From JBIOHP01 sp044449065 (GTDB lineage: Bacteria; Bacteroidota; Ignavibacteria; UBA10030; SZUA-254), in NCBI GenBank assembly GCA_044449065.1, contig JBIOHP010000034.1, positions 1 to 33,370 on the forward strand: a stretch of 33,370 bases of DNA. The letters run 5' to 3'. The notes under the pieces are model-generated. The model had not been told where the DNA came from. It saw only the letters and a list, made by a program, of their open reading frames with translations, and did not search any database. This document shows positions 16,801-25,322 of the stretch, piece after piece. The position numbers and the translations under genes are program-made. Each line of letters opens with the position of its first letter. Position 1 is the stretch's first letter.

Positions 16801-19655
16801 ATGGCAACTGCTCGGGCGCAGACCTCCCGACAGGTCCCAATGGATATATCTATGTACAATATGATCTCTCGAAAGCTGTGCCGGCTATTTTTGGCACACA
16901 GTACGTCAGATTTAGATATCATGCTTATACAGATTCCGGTTCGCACGGCGACGGCTGGGCATTTGATGATTTCTGCATCACTGCCACTGCTCCTCCGCAA
17001 ACTCCGGCTCTCTATAGCGGCACAGTATATCTCGACACCGATGGCGATGGCGCCATGGATCATGGCGAACTCGGAATCCCCGGAGCGACGGTGAATTTCA
17101 CCTACTTCGGCGTAACCGAATCAACCAAAGTTGCGGATGGCAATGGCAATTTCACATTCACCATGACGCTTCCCGGCAACTATAATGTCAATTCCAATGT
17201 AGCGGGTTATTTCACAACACAAACCCCGTCTGAATACAATTACACGAGCAATGGAATTGCAGTAACCTTAAAGAACGTCGGCAGATATCAAGGCACAATC
17301 AGCGGTGAAGCGTATGCTGATAACAATGATAACGGTGCATTGAACGTCGGCGAAGCGGGGCAGGGTGGATATTTAATTGAAGTCCACAGAGATTCCTGCA
17401 CGGGCGCGCTCCTAAATTCTATCGGTACAACAAACGGCACGGGGCGCTACACCGTAGCGGCTCCTCCCGGAACATTCTATGTTGTACAAAATGCGGGAGT
17501 AAATCCGAAACCTGGCAGAAGCACAACACCGTGCACCATAGTCACGGTATCCGGGAATAGCGGCACCGTCGGTACTGCAATCAGAGACACGGTGAATTTT
17601 GGTAACTTCATCTATGCAGACCTGAAGTGCGCGGCTATTATCGACGTTAACGGCGATGGTATCCGGCAGCAGGGCGAGCAAAGCGGATTGCCAACCGGTC
17701 TCCAGGCGGCTACTGCGCGTTTGATCTTATCAAAAACGTCAGTACCAGGGACGGTCATCGATAGCACTATCGGTAACGGCCTTGCAAAGTGGTATGATGC
17801 ATATATTGATACCGGCGCATACAACCTTGCGTTGGTAGTTGATACGGTACCGGGCGGGTGGTCGCACCACGGCTGGATACACACGAATGCAAGTTCCTTC
17901 CCGTACAACGTTACGGTTGGTTCACAAATCGATACATTAGCGTTCCTCTTCTATCACTATGCCCAGATGTCGGGCACTGTATTCGTTGACGTCAACGGTA
18001 ATGCAGTGTACGACAGCGCCGGTCATGCGGAAGTTGGACAAGCAGGATGGGTCATTCATGTCAGCGGAAACGGCTCACAGAATGATACAACCGACGTCAA
18101 CGGTCAATGGACAGCGACAAACCTCGGTACGGGAGCTCATACAGCTACCATTACCGGTAAAGTTGGCGGTTCACCTGGATGGGTATATACATTGAATCCT
18201 CCGGGCGGATATGGGCCATTTACGTTTAACTCCAACAATATCGCATCGGCAAGCCCGAGCAACGATTGGGGTATCTTCCAGACCTACACAATCAGCGGCA
18301 CAGTTTACCGCGATCGTAATTTTGACGCGGTGAAGGATGCAGGCGAAGAAGATATGAGCGCCACTCTCCATCTAACAGTAGGTGGCGTTGGGCCGGTAGA
18401 TTATCCGGAAACTGGAGCATTCACCATTGGACCTATCGGTCCTGGCGCTTGTGTATTAACCCAGGGTCCGACAGCGCTATTTGTCCAAACAGATCCAGCC
18501 GGTCCGAACCATAACTGGAACGGCACAAGCGGCACAAACCTCAGCAATTTGAATTTCGGTCTCTTCAAAGGCGTAGATTCCTTGAAGTACTCAACATTCA
18601 CAACCGCTGATTTTGTCGCCGGCTTCACAGTGAAAGCTGCAAAAGCATGGACTGCGAAAGCACCCACGACGCCAAATATCCAGAACCTCGTTGCAAGCGC
18701 ATTCACAAAAGGCGCTGGAGCTATTTACGTCGGTCTTTCCGGTCAGATGAATAGAAACGCTAAAGAGAAAGCATATTTATTGCCTGCGAAAGCAAGCGAT
18801 ATATTTGCCACATACGTTTCGAAGATCAGCGGCATCAATACGCCTCATACAGTGGGCACAGCACAAGGATTCGGTCTCGATAATAAGGGCAATGTCATGC
18901 TCAAACGACAAAAGAACGTGCCGCCAAAAACTCAGAACAACGAGTTGGCAGCGCATCTTGAAGCTTTGAGAGTGAACATGGTCGTTAACGATCCTGGTCA
19001 TACGCCGGTTTATGTGGCGAATGGCGGTCCGTTAGGCGCCCTCATCATCACCACCGGCACATATGCCAATAAGACCATCAGTCAGTTTGCCATAAAGGCA
19101 GATTCCTTGATGACAAATTGGGAATTTGTGCCTGGAGCAACCTATGCTGAATTGTGGTCGATGTCAAATCAAATTAACAATGCATTCAGAGTTCCTCATG
19201 CTACGGCATCCGATCCGTTTGTGCTTGCACCTTGGCAGACGATTGTGACTCCGGCTATTGCGGTGAAACCTGTTGCAACAGTGTATGCTGCTGCCGCAAG
19301 CTTCCTGAAAGCTCCGGTCGGTCCCGCTCCGGCTACGCCGATCATGAATGAGAAAGATATTCCGGTACCGACGTCCTATGCGATGTACCAGAATTATCCG
19401 AATCCATTTAACCCGACAACAACGCTACGCTTCGATCTACCTCAGGCGTCAACAGTTACCCTGACGGTCTATAATATGTTAGGCCAGCAGGTAACAACAT
19501 TGTTGAACCATGAAGATATGAGCGAAGGACAACAAGAAGTCACCTTCAACGCAAATAATTATGCGTCTGGAGTTTATTTCTATCGTATCGTTGCTCAGGG
19601 TCAGGAAACCGGTAAGACCTTCACGCAAGTAATGAAGATGGCTCTTATCAAGTAA
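13875..19655 (+). CDS. T9SS-secreted beta-helix / SdrD-B-like surface protein
   Basis: 1926 residues. A strong ribosome site (TAGGAGG, 13863-13869) and a signal peptide (MKYLKIALSLMLVLALVANV...FAAG) fix the start. Residues about 95-560 form a right-handed parallel beta-helix region (NCNVHNIEEDGIQIEQC and similar turns), closed by the typical DFDGTPRPLG...IGAYEG ending (about 655-675). A CARDB-like linker follows, then a MAM/jelly-roll-like domain framed by YCEDFE and FDDFCI (about 800-1037). Five SdrD-B-like domains (about 1045-1570) begin DTDGDGAMDHGE, DNNDNGALNVGE, DVNGDGIRQQGE, DVNGNAVYD and DRNFDAVKDAGE, with calcium-loop-like spacing. Residues 1570-1815 are unrecognised and rich in Ala/Lys. 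The type IX sorting domain (QNYPNPFNPTTTLRF) ends MKMALIK. A polysaccharide-binding or lyase-like role for the helix is possible, but no catalytic residues can be named. It looks like a strongly expressed surface protein. Confidence 0.94.
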   Translation: MKYLKIALSLMLVLALVANVSFAAGSNAAGRIRVPDRAIDQPLKMVKHTIQQKHIQAPVNEPVEKGVTERFQAQSNKAPVIQKMKSIPPEVSGGLGGTFTVGVNIANKYHTIADIANVLNIAGIKAGGVIFELEDAAYTEGGVVIGGSFNASAAAPITIRPKAGNAACAITLTDVPANGGGLVLDTALYLTIDGRAGGVGASVLTIQLSATPVGANAMDAPVRIINSQNTTVEYCIIPGNSAGHSWLNGNASVFITATPGYFNSYVTIDHCEVYGGHYGIYSKGNFVLDYGSYGVQDDHINVTNCNVHNIEEDGIQIEQCTYSQISGNNVNHIAITSAYGAAPNLLLDGSLDHIAPTTGGAYLACFPQIFRPAGITYWGDEAVIENNAIDDIVNGRTSGATGSAQSFGIRMFGFGNNDPGPYFGGGFSLAGLTSNNQAIQNTITRVFSDAGQANGQRWHEVGIFIAFGRSDKVYNNTVYFSGTELGLTHPGSACGLEVDGAYTTEGDVTYAGYPFWLNGAVSNFASERTNATDNIFAFDRTDATTDNACIVGQDALAPALGGYVVDIRPPTDYNVLFLGNGVTGNVGVSGSRGGYADLASWQGYDVSYPPSNDGHSQVDDPALVSETVVSIDPARPSTADGSGTMGALTPATDFDGTPRPLGPTPNIGAYEGHGSGAPLDLKMAAVTNPTSAGVPAGLDLGAPGITIHVLNLTSTAAVAAPFTVHITGPDPTRDYSGMVSAPGLGSGDAAATIGPLPWHPTLPGTYTFTCAVNLPGDVNIANDTLVVEIPVASQVSPVGYCEDFETSDFNAGNNYGGWSWNGDFAIGSTSGGNTKLGGAHGGDQCLVTVPGAEKYSPPGGPGPDISDSKNSFIVSPYFDFSTVSGAILSFYHSLSTEPHWDRSTMEYSLDTGKTWNALGVLNDANGINWYSTSVYANAGPANYPCFDSTYAKTPGQNYPGFKPYRLGIDVPCWTSNGNCSGADLPTGPNGYIYVQYDLSKAVPAIFGTQYVRFRYHAYTDSGSHGDGWAFDDFCITATAPPQTPALYSGTVYLDTDGDGAMDHGELGIPGATVNFTYFGVTESTKVADGNGNFTFTMTLPGNYNVNSNVAGYFTTQTPSEYNYTSNGIAVTLKNVGRYQGTISGEAYADNNDNGALNVGEAGQGGYLIEVHRDSCTGALLNSIGTTNGTGRYTVAAPPGTFYVVQNAGVNPKPGRSTTPCTIVTVSGNSGTVGTAIRDTVNFGNFIYADLKCAAIIDVNGDGIRQQGEQSGLPTGLQAATARLILSKTSVPGTVIDSTIGNGLAKWYDAYIDTGAYNLALVVDTVPGGWSHHGWIHTNASSFPYNVTVGSQIDTLAFLFYHYAQMSGTVFVDVNGNAVYDSAGHAEVGQAGWVIHVSGNGSQNDTTDVNGQWTATNLGTGAHTATITGKVGGSPGWVYTLNPPGGYGPFTFNSNNIASASPSNDWGIFQTYTISGTVYRDRNFDAVKDAGEEDMSATLHLTVGGVGPVDYPETGAFTIGPIGPGACVLTQGPTALFVQTDPAGPNHNWNGTSGTNLSNLNFGLFKGVDSLKYSTFTTADFVAGFTVKAAKAWTAKAPTTPNIQNLVASAFTKGAGAIYVGLSGQMNRNAKEKAYLLPAKASDIFATYVSKISGINTPHTVGTAQGFGLDNKGNVMLKRQKNVPPKTQNNELAAHLEALRVNMVVNDPGHTPVYVANGGPLGALIITTGTYANKTISQFAIKADSLMTNWEFVPGATYAELWSMSNQINNAFRVPHATASDPFVLAPWQTIVTPAIAVKPVATVYAAAASFLKAPVGPAPATPIMNEKDIPVPTSYAMYQNYPNPFNPTTTLRFDLPQASTVTLTVYNMLGQQVTTLLNHEDMSEGQQEVTFNANNYASGVYFYRIVAQGQETGKTFTQVMKMALIK

Positions 19656-19706
19656 GATAGAGGATTTAATGCCGGTTGAATAAGCCGGAATTAATCCGAT
19701 GCAGTT

Positions 19707-19738
19707 TTCCCCGACATCCCGAGAGGGATGTCGGGGAA
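19707..19738 (+). terminator. GC-rich hairpin after the 13875 gene (no U-tract)
   Basis: A perfect 14-bp stem, TTCCCCGACATCCC / GGGATGTCGGGGAA, with the stable GNRA tetraloop GAGA. No T run follows (CTTATATAAA). It may be a Rho-type or 3'-end-protecting hairpin rather than a classical intrinsic terminator. Confidence 0.6.
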
Positions 19739-19770
19739 CTTATATAAAAGGGTATTGTTAAAAAAAGAAA

Positions 19771-19853
19771 CTCCCGCGCTTTTTAACTTCGGGAGGATTA
19801 GATGGAAAAACAACTAAATCATCATACATATTAAAAATCTTAAATAGCGGGAG
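19771..19853 (+). promoter_or_regulatory. Candidate translational switch with alternative anti-SD pairing
   Basis: CTCCCGC (19771-19777) can pair with CGGGAG (19790-19795), the ribosome site of a ten-codon leader. It can also pair with GCGGGAG (19847-19853), the ribosome site of the 19863 gene, where three more pairs follow after a mismatch. The two pairings exclude each other. Any CTCCC would match a Shine-Dalgarno site, so the evidence is suggestive only. Confidence 0.4.
19802..19834 (+). CDS. Possible ten-residue leader peptide
   Basis: ATG at 19802 is preceded by GGGAGG (19791-19796) at 5-nt spacing, one of the best ribosome sites in the window. It encodes MEKQLNHHTY and stops at 19832-19834, 28 nt before the 19863 gene. 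Its ribosome site lies in a short hairpin. Whether it is translated or regulatory is unknown. Confidence 0.35.
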   Translation: MEKQLNHHTY

Positions 19854-19862
19854 ATTTACTCT

Positions 19863-20801
19863 ATGAAACTTCGCGTACTTAGTTTACTGATTTTACTGTT
19901 GGCGGTATCTGCATCACTTTTCGCTACGGGTAAGAATAAAATGTGGATAGTAAGAATCGATTTTTCCAATCCCGGCTATCCGAGTTATAGCGATAGCTTT
20001 GGCGTTGGTGTTGGCGGCTATACCGATTGTATCGATTCATTACCCGGAACGGTTCCCATCCGGGAGTTTGAGCTTCCACCACCCCCGCCCTCAGGAAATA
20101 CCGACGCACGGTTTTACAACGATGTCAATCCTAATCCGGATTGCCTCGGTCAGGGAGTGAAACTCGATTTCCGCGCAGGAAGTTATAGCGCAGGACATGT
20201 TGATACCACTGAATATCAAATTCAAGTTGCCGATAACACTCCAGCTAATTATTGGTTGGTCAAATGGGACACAATAGACGTCGGGAAAAAATTAAATTCT
20301 TTGTTTTTCCAGGATGCGGCTACGGGCGGAGGAGTTATTAATATCGATATGATGGCAAAGGATTCCATAAAGTTTGCCTCGAATCTTCCCGGCAAAGCCC
20401 TACGGCAATTCATCATCGTCGCCGATTGGAAAGAAATAGATTCAAACTACGTTTCACCTGAAACGACCGGCGTCATCGAACGCAAACACGGCGCTCCGCT
20501 CCCGAATAAATTTTCCTTGAATCAGAATTATCCCAATCCGTTCAATCCCGCGACGACTGTCGAATTCTCAGTCTTTAAGAGCGCATTCACAGAAGTTGTG
20601 GTATATAATATTCTTGGTCAAAAAATCGCCACGATCGCATCGCAGCAATTCACACCGGGCACGTACACCGCAAAGTGGAACGGAACCGATGACCACGGTT
20701 TAGCGGTAAGCAGCGGCGTGTACTTTGTGCGGATGACGGCAAATTATGATAACGCCGCCGGTAATTTTACCGCAATGAGGAAAATTCTCTTAATGAAGTA
20801 A
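19863..20801 (+). CDS. Small T9SS-secreted protein with LPPxPP module
   Basis: 312 residues. The ribosome site GGGAG (19849-19853) lies 9 nt before the ATG, and the signal peptide is MKLRVLSLLILLLAVSASLFA. Residues about 25-200 are a single copy of the recurring beta module: SDSFGVGVGGYTDCID, then REFELPPPPPSGNTDARF, then a hydrophobic-alternating stretch with YWLVKWDTI. The type IX sorting domain starts near 217 (QNYPNPFNPATTVEF) and ends RKILLMK. This is the minimal form of the family in the window: signal, module, sorting domain. That makes the module a likely functional unit in its own right. The function is not known. The protein is probably transcribed by read-through from upstream, since no good promoter was found directly before it. 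Confidence 0.92.
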   Translation: MKLRVLSLLILLLAVSASLFATGKNKMWIVRIDFSNPGYPSYSDSFGVGVGGYTDCIDSLPGTVPIREFELPPPPPSGNTDARFYNDVNPNPDCLGQGVKLDFRAGSYSAGHVDTTEYQIQVADNTPANYWLVKWDTIDVGKKLNSLFFQDAATGGGVINIDMMAKDSIKFASNLPGKALRQFIIVADWKEIDSNYVSPETTGVIERKHGAPLPNKFSLNQNYPNPFNPATTVEFSVFKSAFTEVVVYNILGQKIATIASQQFTPGTYTAKWNGTDDHGLAVSSGVYFVRMTANYDNAAGNFTAMRKILLMK

Positions 20802-20877
20802 GCAGTAATGACCGGCATTCTTAAATTGCCATAGTAATTCACCATACCTGCCATGCGCAAGGGTATTACATATCAAT

Positions 20878-20910
20878 GCGGAAGTCCCGGTGATGGGACT
20901 TCCGCTTTTT
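20878..20910 (+). terminator. Intrinsic terminator between 19863 and 20924 genes
   Basis: GCGGAAGTCCC (20878-20888) pairs perfectly with GGGACTTCCGC (20895-20905), with loop GGTGAT, followed by five Ts (20906-20910). It ends only 13 nt before the next gene's ATG. Confidence 0.8.
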
Positions 20911-20923
20911 GTTCTTGGACACA

Positions 20924-23900
20924 ATGACATCTCGCTATCACAAACTAACAGCAGCGCTATTAATGATATTGGGAATAGCGTTCTCCAGCGGCGTTCTCCT
21001 CGCTCAAACCCCCATGTTCAAAATAGTTATCCGCGGCTCGGACACAGCGGGGAGAAAAGATTCCATCTGGTTCGGCGTGCATCCCAATGCGACCGGCTGC
21101 TCCGATAATAGCCCGTTATTATCGTTCAATTCGCCGTGCGATACCGTGCGCGAATTAGAAGCTCCACCCGTTCCGCCTAAAGGGAACCTGGATATGCGGT
21201 GGGGAATCGACGGCGTCGATGATCCGTGTATTCATGGCGGAGTAAAGGTCCTCATTCATCCATCATTCAATACCACGCAGTCGGATACATTTCCCCTTTT
21301 ACTGCAGCCAAGCGTAGGATCAACATTTATTCTTTCATGGGAACCCAACCTCAGCTCATTCTGCTCGTCACTCACCCTTGTGGATACTGTTTTTTTCCTC
21401 GTCAATGTTAATATGTTGACCCAATCAAGCGTGACGATCACTAATGGGGCAGTCCTGAAAACCCTCAATGTTTTTATGAAGGGTCCCAAAGTTGTGAAAA
21501 ATTTTCCCGCAGTTCCGAGCTTAGTTTCCCCAACGAACGGAATGACGAATGTAGATACCAATGCGGTGTTTACCTGGGCAAAATCGGATAGTTCCAAATA
21601 TTACCACATACAGGTTGCAAACGATACGTCGTTTAAAGGATCTACGATCGTTTATCAGGCCGATACCACCGGAACGACGGTCAGCATTCCACTGCTGCCT
21701 GTCGCCAAATATTTTTGGCGGGTGAGGGGTATGAACGCGTTCTTCCGAAGTTGTTATGCAACCACGAATTCGTTCTCGACAATAGTACCTCCACCGGCGA
21801 AACCCGTTTTATTATCACCGGCAAACGGGACTCTCAACGCAGGATTAGGCACACCATTGACCTGGAATATGGCAAAATTTGCAACATCATTTGAGGTCGT
21901 GCTATCGACGGACAAATTTGCGACGGTTCTTAAGGATACAATCATGGTAGATACCACGATTCATTTTCCCCTTCAGAATTGCGTCACATATTATTGGAAA
22001 GTCCGCTCGATCAATCCCGCGTTCACGAGCGCTTATGCCGATAGTTTCAATTTCACTGTTATAGCGGTTCTACCGCCGGTTCCTGCACTGCTCAGCCCTG
22101 CGGCGAATGCAACGGGTATCGATGCACAACCCACTCTAAGTTGGACAGGTGATTTCTGCGCACAAACGTATCGTTTGCAGGTCACATTGGCTGCGGATAC
22201 TCCTGCTTATGCACATCCATTTTATGATCAAACAATCTCCCAGACATCGGTGCAATTACCTTCGCTTATCGGGCAGACTGATTATTATTGGCGCGTGAGA
22301 TCGACGGGATCAAAAGGATCAAGCGCATATTCACCCATTAGAAAATTTACAACCAAAGTATTACCGCCAACGTCGCCAAATTTGCTTTCACCTGCAAATG
22401 GATCAACAACAGCCGATGTGAATCCCACGCTCACATGGAGTAAATCGTTTAATCAACCCGATACCTACCGTCTTCAGGTCGATACAAGCGCGAACTTCAG
22501 CACAATCATTTTTGAAGATTCCACGTTGACTGATACAACGAAACTACTAGGCCCGCTGCTTAATTGCACTCAATATTATTGGAGAGTGAGAGGGAAAAAC
22601 AGTATCGGCAACGGACAATTTTCCGCAACAGGAAATTTCTTTACGCCAACGCTGGCGCCGCAAATTCCATCCTTAGCTGCTCCAACCGACGGGCAAACGG
22701 TCAACGATCCCCAGCCGGTTTTAAGCTGGACCTCCGGCGATATTTGTTCAAAGAGGTTTGTTGTTTGGGTAGCATTCGATACGGGATTCACCCAGATTTT
22801 ACGAAAAGACACCATTTGGCTGACCTCGGAAAAAATTGGACCACTTGGCGGAGAGACAGATTATTACTGGAAAGTCGCATCGCTCAATCGAACGGGAACT
22901 GCAAGCGCCTTCACTGCATTTCGTAAATTTACCACCGGCATATTTGCCCCGAGCATCCCGGTTCTCGTATCACCCGCCGCCGGTTTTACTTTGACCGGCG
23001 ATACGGCAACATTCGTGTGGAATACATCCACCAATAAGCCGCGAAGCTATCATGTACAGATATCTCTGGTAAATACCTTCGCGACAATCTACCTTGATTA
23101 TCCTTCTATTACGGATACCTCTGTCACCATAGACACCATTAAACATTGCGATCAATATTACTGGAGAGTCAGCGCCCAAAATTCCGCTGCGACAACTGCG
23201 TATTCTCCTGTGAGGAATTTTAATACCCGCCGAGCCGTTCCTCTCGGACCGTGGCTGATTTATCCCCCTTCGGGCAAAGACAGTGTGTCGTTCTTCCCGC
23301 AGTTCCAGTGGCTGCCGGCAGATTCGTGCCTGCAGAGCTACATACTTGTGCTCACTGATTCAGCGACGAACACTACAATAATACGAGATACCCTTACAGC
23401 AACTTCGTTCCAGGTATCGGGCGTGCCGCTTCGTCCGGCGGCTACCTATTACTGGGAGGTGGTTGCGCATAATGAGATAGGCGATGGCGCATCCGTTATC
23501 AATAAATTTAAAACTACTTCGAACACGCCGCCGGATATGCCGGTCTTAGTGTTTCCCCCGAATCACGATGCAAATGTATTACTCAATCCGGTGATGCAGT
23601 GGGATTCCGCCGCCAGAGCTGATACCTACCGGCTGCAAGGGGCGCTGGATTCAAATTTTGCAACGAGAGTGTTTGATGATTCCACCATTACGACAAATTC
23701 GAAAGAGGTGGGTCCGTTACCCAATAGCATGACATTTTATTGGCATGTTCTTGCAAAAAACAGCAAAGGCAAAAGCGCATATACTCCAACATGGAGTTTT
23801 ACAACTCTGGCGCCGCCTCCAGCGCCGGCTCTTATCGCTCCTCCGAACGATTCTTCGTTTATCTCTCTTAGACCGCTGTTCCAATGGGGAATTCCGGATG

Positions 23901-24919
23901 GCGCAGTCTACTATCAGATTCAAGTTGCCTATGATTCATCGTTCACGCTACTCATCATTAACGACAGCTCCCTCCAGATATCATCCTATAATTCACCCGT
24001 TACTTTGAAGGGAAGGACCACACATTACTGGCATGTTCGCGGAATAAATCAAGCCGGACATGGAACATGGTCGAACGCCTTTAAATTTAAAACAACGCCC
24101 GACAGTCCGGGAAATTACTGGATGCCGCTCAGCGTAGCTGAAACGGGGCCCCAACGCGACACTGTGCGGTTTGGAGTTAATGCCCGCGCGACTTATGGAA
24201 TTGATCCATCGTTGAACGAGTTTGAACTTCCTCCTCCGCAGTTTGGCGAATTCGACGCTCGGTTTATCGATCTTGAATCGCGTCCCGGACTTCTTGGAGA
24301 GGGTGTAAGGGTGAATATTTATCCATTCCATAATTACCAGCAGGTGGATACATTCAGGATTCAATTTCAACCGGGTTTCGGCACCTATCCTATGAAAATT
24401 AGCTGGCCGAAGAACAGATTACGATTTGTTACCGATAGCACAGTAATTAAGGATGAATTAACCGGATCATACGTTAACGCCCGGATGGATTTAGTTGATT
24501 CCGTTGTTGTTACCAGGTCATTTATCACAACGTTGTTAATAATAACCTATTCAGCGTATCCGGATACCAACAGTCTGGGAGTCGGTTCTCCGCTCCGCAA
24601 TTGGACAGGAAACATTCCAGCAGGTTATCAGTTGTACCAAAATTATCCGAACCCGTTCAATCCCACGACTACCGTATCATTTTCCACCGAGCACGCCGCC
24701 GACGTACAACTATCGGTGTATGACGTTCTCGGCAGGGAGATTGCGGTTCTGACCCATGGATCATTTGGTCCGGGATTATACCAGATACGATGGGATGGCA
24801 AAAACGGACAGGGCGCGCAAATGCCCAGCGGGGTATATTATGCGCGCATTATCATGACCGGCGCCGGAACGAATAACGAACGATATATCTCCACCCGTAA
24901 GATGTTGATGCTCAGATGA
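20924..24919 (+). CDS. T9SS-secreted nine-FN3 surface protein
   Basis: 1331 residues from the ATG at 20924. The frame also offers an upstream TTG at 20909, inside the terminator U-run, which is unlikely. The signal peptide is LTAALLMILGIAFSSGVLLAQ. A first LPPxPP module (about 30-190) contains WFGVHPNATGCSD and LEAPPVPPKGNLDMRW. Nine diverged FN3-like domains of about 95 residues follow (192-1058), each with a LxxPxNG...W...YxxQV...YYWRVR pattern. A second LPPxPP module (about 1070-1225) has FGVNARATYGID and FELPPPQFGEFDARF. The type IX sorting domain (QNYPNPFNPTTTVSF) ends RKMLMLR. It is a likely surface stalk or adhesin. Its FN3 units lack the WSxWS motif of the 2-8137 protein and are not homogenised at the DNA level. 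No strong ribosome site is seen. Confidence 0.92.
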   Translation: MTSRYHKLTAALLMILGIAFSSGVLLAQTPMFKIVIRGSDTAGRKDSIWFGVHPNATGCSDNSPLLSFNSPCDTVRELEAPPVPPKGNLDMRWGIDGVDDPCIHGGVKVLIHPSFNTTQSDTFPLLLQPSVGSTFILSWEPNLSSFCSSLTLVDTVFFLVNVNMLTQSSVTITNGAVLKTLNVFMKGPKVVKNFPAVPSLVSPTNGMTNVDTNAVFTWAKSDSSKYYHIQVANDTSFKGSTIVYQADTTGTTVSIPLLPVAKYFWRVRGMNAFFRSCYATTNSFSTIVPPPAKPVLLSPANGTLNAGLGTPLTWNMAKFATSFEVVLSTDKFATVLKDTIMVDTTIHFPLQNCVTYYWKVRSINPAFTSAYADSFNFTVIAVLPPVPALLSPAANATGIDAQPTLSWTGDFCAQTYRLQVTLAADTPAYAHPFYDQTISQTSVQLPSLIGQTDYYWRVRSTGSKGSSAYSPIRKFTTKVLPPTSPNLLSPANGSTTADVNPTLTWSKSFNQPDTYRLQVDTSANFSTIIFEDSTLTDTTKLLGPLLNCTQYYWRVRGKNSIGNGQFSATGNFFTPTLAPQIPSLAAPTDGQTVNDPQPVLSWTSGDICSKRFVVWVAFDTGFTQILRKDTIWLTSEKIGPLGGETDYYWKVASLNRTGTASAFTAFRKFTTGIFAPSIPVLVSPAAGFTLTGDTATFVWNTSTNKPRSYHVQISLVNTFATIYLDYPSITDTSVTIDTIKHCDQYYWRVSAQNSAATTAYSPVRNFNTRRAVPLGPWLIYPPSGKDSVSFFPQFQWLPADSCLQSYILVLTDSATNTTIIRDTLTATSFQVSGVPLRPAATYYWEVVAHNEIGDGASVINKFKTTSNTPPDMPVLVFPPNHDANVLLNPVMQWDSAARADTYRLQGALDSNFATRVFDDSTITTNSKEVGPLPNSMTFYWHVLAKNSKGKSAYTPTWSFTTLAPPPAPALIAPPNDSSFISLRPLFQWGIPDGAVYYQIQVAYDSSFTLLIINDSSLQISSYNSPVTLKGRTTHYWHVRGINQAGHGTWSNAFKFKTTPDSPGNYWMPLSVAETGPQRDTVRFGVNARATYGIDPSLNEFELPPPQFGEFDARFIDLESRPGLLGEGVRVNIYPFHNYQQVDTFRIQFQPGFGTYPMKISWPKNRLRFVTDSTVIKDELTGSYVNARMDLVDSVVVTRSFITTLLIITYSAYPDTNSLGVGSPLRNWTGNIPAGYQLYQNYPNPFNPTTTVSFSTEHAADVQLSVYDVLGREIAVLTHGSFGPGLYQIRWDGKNGQGAQMPSGVYYARIIMTGAGTNNERYISTRKMLMLR

Positions 24920-24973
24920 TCTGAAAATGAACATCATGAGTTAATCAGGATTTATAACAAAGAAAAGAAGATC

Positions 24974-25034
24974 AAAGGGATATTGGTCATCGAAGCTCGA
25001 AAGGGTTGATGGCAATATCCCTTTAATTTTTTTA
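24974..25034 (+). terminator. Strong intrinsic terminator after the 20924 gene
   Basis: AAAGGGATATTG (24974-24985) pairs perfectly with CAATATCCCTTT (25013-25024), followed by AATTTTTTTA. An inner helix (TCATC with GATGG) extends the stem past a bulged G. Confidence 0.85.
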
Positions 25035-25208
25035 GAATGTTATTTGGAATAGGAACAATCTGAATTGCGCGGGGATTAATATGTCCGTTCCGTTACCTGA
25101 AAAAACTTAGATGCCGCGCCATCGGATTTAACTATCGTACTGAATTAAAAGAGATAAGATATCGGTAAGAATCAATTGCCATTTATTTTATCCGGAAACG
25201 GAAATAAG

Positions 25209-25251
25209 TGGCAAAAATAATTTATTTTATCTACATTACAGTAATTACTGT
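25209..25251 (+). promoter_or_regulatory. Possible promoter with palindromic operator
   Basis: TGGCAA (25209-25214), a 17-bp spacer and TACATT (25232-25237) resemble the window's other promoters, though more weakly. Directly after the -10 box is a perfect 14-bp palindrome, ACAGTAATTACTGT (25238-25251), placed at the expected transcription start, where a repressor dimer would block initiation. The 403-bp gap 24920-25322 holds nothing else recognised apart from the terminator. Confidence 0.4.
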
Positions 25252-25322
25252 TTTATATATCACCCCTTTGAATCGGGTTTAAATTCGTTGTTGTTAAATA
25301 TTGAGATACAAGAGCAGGCAGA

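Noticed and set aside
20909..20911. TTG start for the nine-FN3 protein
   Set aside because: It lies in the terminator T run; the ATG at 20924 retains the whole signal peptide.
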